Shown: positions 57,545 to 64,000 of the stretch, piece after piece | How the letters are laid out: every line of letters starts with the position of its first letter | Position numbering within the stretch: the stretch's first letter is position 1 | Assembly (NCBI RefSeq): GCF_014084125.1 | Contig: NZ_CP048405.1 | Coordinates: 5,146,001 to 5,210,000 of the forward strand | Direction of reading: 5' to 3' | DNA: 64,000 nucleotides | Source: Streptacidiphilus sp. PB12-B1b | GTDB lineage: Bacteria > Actinomycetota > Actinomycetes > Streptomycetales > Streptomycetaceae | Translations under genes and position numbers: made by a program | The notes under the pieces: generated by a model | Told to the model about the DNA's origin: nothing | What the model saw: the letters and a program-made list of their open reading frames with translations, nothing else | The model's database searches: none

Positions 57545-58834
57545 CTACGCGTCCTGCAGCTCCTGCACGTACCGGCCGACGTCGACCTGGATGGAGGAGC
57601 CCTCGCTCAGCCCGTAGCGTTCGGCGATGCCGCCCAGGTAGCCGTCGATCTCCTTGCGCATGACGTCCGCCGGCGGCAGCGCGACCTCGCCGCCCACGAC
57701 CCGCGCCATCCAGCGTGCCTGCGCCTCCACCAGGCGGGTTATCGAGCCCACCGGGCGGATCAGGCCGAGGAAGAACAGGCCGGGCCGGTCGGGGGCGACG
57801 ATGCGCCGGTACAGCGTGACCGGCCCCTGGGGGGCGGCCTGGCACGCGGCGGGCAGGAAGGGGAAGTCCATGCGGAAACCGGTGCAGTAGACGATGGCGT
57901 CCGCCTGCTCCGACGTCCCGTCGGCGAAGGTCACCCGGTCGCCCTCGAGGGAGTCGATGGCGGGCTTCGGGACCACCGCGCCGTGCCGGATCCGGCTGAG
58001 GATCTCGTCCGAGATGGTCACCGCCGAGGAGAAGACCGGATGGTCGGGCTCGGGCAGGCCGTAGTCCGACAGTTTGCCGCGCGCCACCAGCAGCGCCTCC
58101 TCGACGAACCGGCGCTGCTCGGCGAAGGTCTTGCCGGTGAACCAGGGGGCTTCCGCGATCAGGTCCACGGACATGCCGTAGAGCTGCTTGGGCACGATGT
58201 GCAGCCCCCGGCGGACGGAGAGCAGCGTCCGCGCGGCGTGCCGGGAGAGGTCGGCGGCGATGTCCACCGCGGAGGCCCCGAGCCCCACCACGACCACCCG
58301 CTGCCCGGTGAAGTCCCTGCCGTCCATGAAGTCCATCGAGTGCAGCATGGTTCCGGCGAAGGACTCGGAGCCCGCAGGGAGCGGGTCCGGCAGGGCCGGC
58401 ACCGAGTGGTGCCCGGAGGCCACGACCACCCGGTCGAACCGGCGCACCGTCTCGGCCGCCCGGGCGTCCCGGCTGGTGACCGTCCAACTCCCGTCGGGCT
58501 CCTGGCGGACGGCGACCACCTCGGTGCCCAGCTCGATGTGGGGCGTCAGCCCGGCCCAGGCGGCGAACGAGCGCAGATAGGCGGCGACGTCGCTGTGCCG
58601 GGGGTAGAGCGGCAGCTCCTCGGGCATCGGAAAGTCGGCGTACCCGGTCAGCTGCTTGGCGCTGTTCAGATGCAGGGCGCTGTAGGCCGGCCCCCGCTCC
58701 CCCGCGCCCGGCATCCGCCAGATCCCGCCGACCTCCGGCGCCTTCTCCAGGCAGACGAAGTCGATCCCCCTCCCCCTGAGCGCGTGCGCCGCTGCCAACC
58801 CCGACAGCCCGGCGCCTATCACGCACACACGCAA
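57545..58834 (-). CDS. Flavin-containing monooxygenase
   Basis: A 429-aa class B FMO: FAD motif [13 protein letters not shown] at the N-terminus, FMO-type [17 protein letters not shown] motif [15 protein letters not shown] and [15 protein letters not shown] 58834 with GAGGAGG upstream, or GTG 58828, is the start; the longer open frame has no ribosome site. It converges on the prenyltransferase. In the known analogous pair the FMO N-oxidises the prenylated amino acid to give an oxime/nitrile. Confidence 0.88.
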   Translation of the reverse strand: MRVCVIGAGLSGLAAAHALRGRGIDFVCLEKAPEVGGIWRMPGAGERGPAYSALHLNSAKQLTGYADFPMPEELPLYPRHSDVAAYLRSFAAWAGLTPHIELGTEVVAVRQEPDGSWTVTSRDARAAETVRRFDRVVVASGHHSVPALPDPLPAGSESFAGTMLHSMDFMDGRDFTGQRVVVVGLGASAVDIAADLSRHAARTLLSVRRGLHIVPKQLYGMSVDLIAEAPWFTGKTFAEQRRFVEEALLVARGKLSDYGLPEPDHPVFSSAVTISDEILSRIRHGAVVPKPAIDSLEGDRVTFADGTSEQADAIVYCTGFRMDFPFLPAACQAAPQGPVTLYRRIVAPDRPGLFFLGLIRPVGSITRLVEAQARWMARVVGGEVALPPADVMRKEIDGYLGGIAERYGLSEGSSIQVDVGRYVQELQDA

Positions 58835-58907
58835 CGTTCCTCCTCGAAGTCCCAGGCCATGCCCTCGTGATCTCTCACGGCCCCTCACTGCCCAACCCGT
58901 GCACCCC

Positions 58908-59978
58908 TCACACCAGCCGAGCAGCCCGGCGGTGTTCGGTGGCGGGGGTGCCGGGGGCGGACCAGAGGTCGGCGGGGACGACGCCCAGGGAGCGGCCGTG
59001 GGGGTCCAGCAGGTGGCCCAGCAGCTTTTCCTGACGGAGCATCACTGAGCGGTCGACCACTGCCAGGGTGGGGTGACGGGTCGCCAGGCGCATTTCGAAG
59101 CGCAGGACGTCGGCCAGGGAGTGCAGGCTGGCCTCCACGATGAGGTTGCAAGGGCCGGTGACGGCAGCGCAGTTGCGGGTCTCCGGATAGCGGACGATCG
59201 CGTGGCCGACCTCCGGGAGGTCCGCCGGCGGAACCCGCGCCCAGAAGGCGACCGCGACCGGCCAACCGCCCAGCGGCCGGGCGAAGTCGCACCGGAAGGT
59301 GATCAGCCCGAGCCGGACCAGCCGGTCGATCCGGCGCTTCACGGTGGCGGCGCTGGTGTCCAGCGCGGTGGCCAGCGCCTGGTAGGAGGCCCTGCCGTCG
59401 ACCGCCAGCAGCCGGAGGACGGACCGGTCGGAGGGGCTGATCTCCATCGGGCCCTGACGGGTGCGCTGCTCCTCCAACGGCTCGCTCAGGTGCGCCCGTT
59501 GGCCGGTGTCGAGCGCGGAGATACGCCAACTGCCGCCCTCGGTGAACATGTGCGTCACGATCCGGGGGCGCACGGCGGTCACGCCCTCGATGGCCGGCAG
59601 GTGGTCCAGGGTGAACCGGGACATGGCGAGCAGGTCCCGGGTCGACACCGTCACCAGCAGGTCGTGGCTGCCCGCCGGGCGCTCGATGGTGAGCGCGTGG
59701 GCGTGGCCGCTCAGCGCCCGGATCACCCCGGCGGCGCTGCCGACAGCGCACTCGACCTCCACGAACGCCACGCAGACGTGGTCGAACAGCCGCGGCCCGG
59801 GCGAGCCCAGGATCCACGCCTCGCCCCGCTGCGCCAGCCGGTTCCAGCGCCGGGCGACGGTGACCGGGTCGACCCCGAGCGCCCGCCCGAGCACCGTCCA
59901 GGAGGCCCGTGGGCGCAGTTGCAGGGCGTGGACCAGCGCCAGGTCCTCCTCGCTCAGCAGCGCCGCTGTTTCCTGCAT
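58908..59978 (-). CDS. Lrp/AsnC-family regulator, double-domain
   Basis: A 356-aa regulator made of two AsnC units in tandem, each with HTH ([40 protein letters not shown]) and a RAM-like ligand half. Such double Lrp proteins are common in Streptomyces. ATG 59978. Divergent from the alpha-hydroxy-acid oxidase by 122 bp, so that is a likely target; a link to the tryptophan-type FMO/prenyltransferase pair is possible. Confidence 0.88.
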   Translation of the reverse strand: MQETAALLSEEDLALVHALQLRPRASWTVLGRALGVDPVTVARRWNRLAQRGEAWILGSPGPRLFDHVCVAFVEVECAVGSAAGVIRALSGHAHALTIERPAGSHDLLVTVSTRDLLAMSRFTLDHLPAIEGVTAVRPRIVTHMFTEGGSWRISALDTGQRAHLSEPLEEQRTRQGPMEISPSDRSVLRLLAVDGRASYQALATALDTSAATVKRRIDRLVRLGLITFRCDFARPLGGWPVAVAFWARVPPADLPEVGHAIVRYPETRNCAAVTGPCNLIVEASLHSLADVLRFEMRLATRHPTLAVVDRSVMLRQEKLLGHLLDPHGRSLGVVPADLWSAPGTPATEHRRAARLV

Positions 59979-60100
59979 CCATGCGCCCCTTCCTGCGGGA
60001 TTCCTGCGTTCGAGCCGTCTCCGGCGACCAGGATCGCACGCTGAGGGCAACGGAGTTCCGGTGCCCCGGGGCCCCACGGTTCGAGCAGTAAGGGCAGTTC

Positions 60101-61267
60101 ATGAGCAAGGCGTTCGGTTCCTACCAGGACGAGATCTATGCAGCCGGCCTCCGGGGGATCGTCTCGTCGTACCCGATGACGTACGGCGGCTGGGAGGCGG
60201 GCGCGCAGGCCGCGCTGCCGCCGTCGGTCTGGTCGTACGTGACCGGCGGCGCCGGGAACGAGCACACCCAGCGGGCCAACGTGGCCGCGTTCGAGGACTG
60301 GGGGCTGGTCCCGCGGATGTTCGTCGGGGCCGCGCAGCGCGACCTCTCCGTCGAGCTGTTCCGGATGCGGCTGCCCACGCCGCTGTTCATGGCTCCGGTC
60401 GGGGTCATCGGCCTGTGCGCGCAGGACGGTCACGGCGACCTCGCCACGGCGCGGGCCGCCGCGCGCACCGGCGTGCCGATGATCGCCTCGACGCTGACCG
60501 TCGACCCGTTGGAGGCGGTCGCGGCCGAACTCGGCGGAACCCCGGGCTTCTTCCAGCTCTACACCCCGACCGACCGGGAGCTGGCCGCGAGCCTGGTGCA
60601 GCGCGCCGAGGCGGCCGGGTTCCGGGGCATCGTGGTCACGCTGGACACCTGGGTCACCGGATGGCGTCCCCGGGACTTGGAGACCGGCAACTTCCCGCAG
60701 CTGCGCGGCAACTGCCTGGCCAACTACACCAGCGACCCGGTCTTCCGCTCCCGGCTGGAGCGCTCGCCCGAGGAGGACCCGGTAGCGGCCGTCCAGCACT
60801 GGAGCCAGGTCTTCGGCAACCCGCTGACCTGGGACGACCTGCCCTGGCTGCGGTCGCTCACCACGCTGCCGCTGATCGTGAAGGGCATCTGCCACCCCGA
60901 GGACGTACGCCGCGCCAAGGACGGCGGCGTGGACGCCGTCTACTGCTCCAACCACGGCGGACGCCAGGCCAACGGCGGCCTGTCGGCCCTGGACGCGCTG
61001 CCCGCCGTGGTCGACGCCGCCGGTGACCTGCCGGTCCTCTTCGACTCCGGCGTCCGCAGCGGGACCGACGCGGTCAAGGCGCTCGCCCTGGGCGCGACCG
61101 CGGTCGGCGTCGGCCGCCCGTACGCCTACGGCCTGGCCCTGGGCGGCACCGAGGGCGTCGTGCACGTGCTGCGCTCGATCCTGGCCGAGGCGGACCTGAC
61201 CATGGCGGTCGACGGCTACCCCGACCTCGCCGCGCTCACCCCGCAGGCGCTGCACCGCACCCGCTGA
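60101..61267 (+). CDS. FMN-dependent alpha-hydroxy-acid oxidase/dehydrogenase
   Basis: A 388-aa lactate-oxidase-type TIM barrel. FMN and substrate residues are seen in MAPVGVIGL, FFQLYTPTDR, GIVVTLDTWVTGWRPRD, LIVKGI, and the catalytic His-Arg motif SNHGGRQANGG; DSGVRSGTD and GVGRPYAYGLA bind the phosphate. It oxidises a 2-hydroxy acid such as lactate or mandelate. GGGCAG precedes ATG 60101. It is divergent from the AsnC regulator. Confidence 0.92.
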   Translation: MSKAFGSYQDEIYAAGLRGIVSSYPMTYGGWEAGAQAALPPSVWSYVTGGAGNEHTQRANVAAFEDWGLVPRMFVGAAQRDLSVELFRMRLPTPLFMAPVGVIGLCAQDGHGDLATARAAARTGVPMIASTLTVDPLEAVAAELGGTPGFFQLYTPTDRELAASLVQRAEAAGFRGIVVTLDTWVTGWRPRDLETGNFPQLRGNCLANYTSDPVFRSRLERSPEEDPVAAVQHWSQVFGNPLTWDDLPWLRSLTTLPLIVKGICHPEDVRRAKDGGVDAVYCSNHGGRQANGGLSALDALPAVVDAAGDLPVLFDSGVRSGTDAVKALALGATAVGVGRPYAYGLALGGTEGVVHVLRSILAEADLTMAVDGYPDLAALTPQALHRTR

Positions 61268-61501
61268 CCCGGGGCACGCGGGCCCGGGGCGCTCGGAGCT
61301 GCGCGGGGGTGGAGGTCGCGTCGGCTTCGCGGGTGTCACCGCCGTAGGCGGGCAGGCCCTGCCGTCCTGGCCGGGCCGCGCGGCAGACCGGTCAGGGTCG
61401 CCGACGGCAGCACGCCTTCAGCGTCCGGCGCCTGCAACGCCTCGGGACAAGGCGGGAGACCCGGTCCGGCTGATCCGCCGCCGCCGCGGCGCGGCTGTCG
61501 C

Positions 61502-62440
61502 TCACGGCCCCCAGGGGCCTGCGGCGGCCGCGTGCACGGCCTCGGCCGACGGCGGCTCTGCCTGATCTTCCGGGAGGCCCGGGAAGCGGGCCAGGCCGGA
61601 GGTCGCGGCGCGGACGAGCCCGGCCACGGCCCGGGAGCGGCTGTGCGGCGGCCAGGCGATCACCGTCGTCACCGTCGGCGCGTCGAGCAGCGGCACGGTG
61701 GCCAGACTGGCGCCGAGGTGGACGCGGCACGACTCCGGCAGGACGGCCGACGCCCGGCCGAGCTCGACCAGTTGGTGCAGCTGGGCATGGTCGCGGACCT
61801 GCGGACCGGGGCCGTCCGGGTAGCTGCCGTCGGGGCCGGGCCAGCGCGGCATCGGCAGGCCGGGCAACGCGCTGACGTCGGCCAGCCGCAGATGGGGCCG
61901 GTCCGCGAGGGGGTGTCCGGCGGGCAGGACCACGACCTGCCGCTCCGTGCCCAGCTCCTCGGTGTCCAGCCCGACCGTGGAGTCGAACGGGCGGTGCAGC
62001 AGGGCCACATCCGCCCGTCCGTCGCGCAGCAGCCGTCCCTGCTCGCCGGCCCCGCACAGGAGCACGTCGACGGCGACCGCGCCGGGCTCGGCGGCGTAGG
62101 CGTCCAGCAGCTTCGCCAGCAGCTCGCTGGAGGCCCCGGCCTTGGCGACGAGGACCACACCGGCCTGTCCGTCGGCGGCAAGGGCGGCGCGACGGGTACG
62201 GCGGTCGGCGGCGTCCACCGCGTCGAGAGCCGCCCGGCCCTCCTCCAGCAGCACCGCCCCGGCCTCGGTGAGGACCAGCGCACGGCCGCCGCGCTCCAGC
62301 AGGGTCGCCCCGAGTCGCCGCTCGAGCTGCTGGATCGCCCGCGACAGCGGGGGCTGCGCGATCCCCAGCCGCTGCGCCGCCCGCCCGAAGTGCAGCTCCT
62401 CGGCGACGGCGACGAAGTACCGCAGTTCCCGCGTCTCCAT
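61502..62440 (-). CDS. LysR-family transcriptional regulator
   Basis: A 312-aa LysR protein: HTH METRELRYFVAVAEELHFGR, AAQRLGIAQPPLSRAIQQLE, and an effector domain with LPAGHPLADRP. It is divergent from the SDR with a palindromic site between them. Upstream 61268-61501 holds nothing I recognise. Confidence 0.93.
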   Translation of the reverse strand: METRELRYFVAVAEELHFGRAAQRLGIAQPPLSRAIQQLERRLGATLLERGGRALVLTEAGAVLLEEGRAALDAVDAADRRTRRAALAADGQAGVVLVAKAGASSELLAKLLDAYAAEPGAVAVDVLLCGAGEQGRLLRDGRADVALLHRPFDSTVGLDTEELGTERQVVVLPAGHPLADRPHLRLADVSALPGLPMPRWPGPDGSYPDGPGPQVRDHAQLHQLVELGRASAVLPESCRVHLGASLATVPLLDAPTVTTVIAWPPHSRSRAVAGLVRAATSGLARFPGLPEDQAEPPSAEAVHAAAAGPWGP

Positions 62441-62497
62441 GTGTCGAGCTTACCCAGTCGCGCCGGGGAGGCAGCCATCGCACCGCTGCGGCCTGGG

Positions 62498-62518
62498 GCG
62501 ATACCCGGGAGGTATCGC
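62498..62518. promoter_or_regulatory. LysR operator between divergent lysR and SDR genes
   Basis: GCGATACC-CGGGA-GGTATCGC, a perfect 8-bp inverted repeat containing the ATAC-N7-GTAT (T-N11-A) pattern favoured by LysR proteins. Confidence 0.75.
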
Positions 62519-62573
62519 TGCCCACCCAGATGGTGTTGGCCGTCGCGCCGAAGGCGGGGACAGGATGGAAGAC

Positions 62574-63298
62574 ATGAGCGAACAGAAGATCGCGCTGGTC
62601 ACCGGCGCAAACAAGGGAATCGGATACGAGATCGCGGTCGGCCTGGGCGCCCTCGGCTGGAGCGTCGGCGTCGGCGCCCGGGACGAGGAGCGCCGGGAGG
62701 CCGCCGTGCAGCGGCTGCGCGCGGCCGGGGCGGACGCGTTCGGCGTGCCGCTGGACGTCACCGACGACGCCGGCGTGGCCGCCGCCGCCCGGCTGATCGA
62801 GGAGCGGGCCGGGCGCCTCGACGTGCTCGTCAACAACGCCGGGGTGACCGGCGGCATGGGGCAGCTGCCCACCGAGGTCACCCCTGCGGCCGTACGCGCG
62901 GCCGTGGAGGTCAACGTCATCGGCGTCATCCGGGTCACCAACGCCATGCTGCCGCTGCTGCGCCGCTCGGCGTCGCCGCGAATCGTGAACATGTCCAGCA
63001 GCGTCGGCTCCCTCACCCTGCAGACCACACCCGGCGCCGAGACCGGCCCCATCTCCGCCGCGTACTCGCCCTCGAAGACGTTCCTGAACGCCGTCACGGT
63101 CCAGTACGCCAAGGAGCTGCACGACACCGACATCCTGATCAACTCCGGCTGCCCCGGCTACTGCGCCACCGATCTGAACGGCTTCCACGGCGTGCGCACC
63201 CCGAGCAGGGCACGGCGATCGCCGTCCGCCTGGCCACCCTGCCGGACGACGGACCCACCGGCCGCTTCTTCGACGACAACGGAGAGGTTCCCTGGTAG
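62574..63298 (+). pseudogene. Short-chain dehydrogenase/reductase, late frameshift
   Basis: An SDR of about 241 aa: TGANKGIGYEIA cofactor loop, NNAG in VLVNNAGVTGG, catalytic Ser in MSSSVGSL and YSPSKTF. From ATG 62574 the frame is good to GFHGVRTP, then departs; the expected end (EQGTAIAVRLATLPDDGP, then GRFFDDNGEVPW) is one frame over, to TAG 63298. One extra C in the run 63199-63202 repairs it. Catalytic residues precede the break. It is the probable target of the divergent LysR regulator. Confidence 0.82.
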
Positions 63299-63379
63299 GA
63301 CCGGTCGCACCGCCCGCCCGGTCCCGCAGTGCCCGCGCGCGGGGGCTGCGAGACCGGGCGGGCGGATGCTGTCCGACCG

Positions 63380-63664
63380 CTACGCGGCGAAGCCCTTCTT
63401 CAAGGCTGTTGCGACGTCCCGGGCGATGCCGAACTCGTTGAACACCCGGCCGATCAGAAAGCCGCCGCCGTGGACGTGGAACGTCGTGTCGGTCTCGTGC
63501 TGGTCCCGCCGGACCGTGGCGAAACTGAGCGTCGAGAGCTTGACCTTGAACTTGTCCGGCGAGCTGTCGCGGGGCTCAACGGTGAAGCGGCTGCCCAGCT
63601 CCCGCTGGAGCACCGCTTCGGCGTTGTCCGACGTGACCGATCCGGGCACCGTGACACTGGGCAT
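63380..63664 (-). CDS. Conserved hypothetical small protein
   Basis: A 94-aa soluble protein (MPSVTVPGSVTSDNAEAVLQ; a beta-rich centre VKLSTLSFATVRRDQHETDT; glycine-rich FHVHGGGFLIGRVFNEFGIA). It looks like a small alpha/beta protein found in actinobacteria; function unknown. No operon partner. Confidence 0.65.
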   Translation of the reverse strand: MPSVTVPGSVTSDNAEAVLQRELGSRFTVEPRDSSPDKFKVKLSTLSFATVRRDQHETDTTFHVHGGGFLIGRVFNEFGIARDVATALKKGFAA

Positions 63665-63914
63665 GATGATCCCCGATCAGCGCGGACGACGCTACTGCTT
63701 GCCCGCGCGCCGATTCGTCGCCGACAGGACACACCCCGACGAACCCCCGCACCCATCCGGCACATACCTGCCGACCCAATGCCCTCATGCTCGCACAGGG
63801 CCGAGGCCCCCGCACCTCGGGCGGTCCGGCATGACCTCGGACCGCGCGCACCGCGAGCAAGCAGGCTGTCTGCATGTTCAAGTCATGAAGGCGGAAGCCT
63901 CCCTTGACGGACCG

Positions 63915-64000
63915 TCAGTTCGATGGCTTCATGTTGACGGTGCCGACGGCTGCTCCGGCCATCAGGGAGTGAACGGGATCGCAGCCGCGTGCGGCCTTCA
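63915..64000 (-). CDS. C-terminal fragment of a gene entering from the right edge
   Basis: The minus frame ending at TGA 63915-63917 reads ARGCDPVHSLMAGAAVGTVN then MKPSN, ordinary protein composition continuing past the window edge. Too short to identify. Confidence 0.3.
   Translation of the reverse strand, partial: KAARGCDPVHSLMAGAAVGTVNMKPSN

Overview
This window comes from a very GC-rich actinobacterium, almost certainly a member of the Streptomycetaceae (Streptomyces, Kitasatospora or Streptacidiphilus type). The grounds are the base composition, frequent GTG starts with ATGA/GTGA overlaps, a 2-methylisoborneol locus, SARP and LAL regulators, a complete conservon, and a TTA (bldA-type) leucine codon in cvnC. 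No rRNA, tRNA, CRISPR array or insertion sequence was recognised. The window is dominated by specialised metabolism, so it looks like accessory chromosome.

Layout. (1) 1-1.9 kb: end of a terpene cyclase (2-methylisoborneol synthase, frameshifted), its GPP C-methyltransferase, and a frameshifted DUF5958-like gene. (2) 2.0-12.7 kb: a branched-chain aminotransferase, then a long minus-strand operon resembling a dedicated type II fatty-acid assembly line. It holds a diiron protein, a radical SAM enzyme, ACP, KASII, enoyl reductase, KASIII, an alpha/beta hydrolase, a phosphopantetheinyl transferase and an acyl-CoA/AMP ligase. A divergent hotdog thioesterase sits at its head. (3) 12.7-18.1 kb: a class IV lanthipeptide cluster with three tandem paralogous precursor peptides missed by ordinary gene finding, a prolyl-oligopeptidase-type protease and a LanL synthetase. 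(4) 18.4-27.6 kb: a six-gene operon with a radical SAM enzyme, a haem-oxygenase-like diiron oxidase, a 66-aa candidate RiPP precursor of the 'aroma-sacti' kind, a cyclase/ATPase/TPR signalling protein, a subtilase and a GAF protein, headed by a SARP regulator. (5) 27.7-35.5 kb: a LAL regulator, two class III lanthipeptide precursors each ending in a Ser-X2-Ser-X3-Cys motif, LanKC and an MFS exporter. (6) 35.5-38.9 kb: a class II LanM with a mersacidin/lichenicidin-type precursor. Classes II, III and IV thus lie within about 26 kb.

(7) 39-51 kb: more ordinary and partly decayed genes. These are a membrane protein, an XRE regulator remnant, a bacterial PARG, DoxX, a TetR repressor with three operator-like sites and its coupled membrane protein, a TetR remnant beside an SDR with an orphan operator, and a flavin monooxygenase and LysR gene that both lost their N-termini in one deletion. 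A beta-lactamase-like hydrolase, a NUDIX protein, a sugar-nucleotide pyrophosphorylase and a secreted GH64-type beta-1,3-glucanase under LacI-type operators follow. (8) 52.1-58.8 kb: conservon cvnABCDE, then a small leader peptide with an internal hairpin coupled to an indole/tryptophan prenyltransferase, and a convergent flavin monooxygenase. (9) 58.9-64 kb: an AsnC-type regulator, an FMN-dependent alpha-hydroxy-acid oxidase, a LysR/SDR pair sharing a palindromic operator, and small hypothetical genes.

Five genes carry apparent single-base losses in G/C runs. Sequencing error is a live explanation for these and should be checked before any is called a pseudogene. Functions are read from motifs and remembered family resemblance only; no database search was run.
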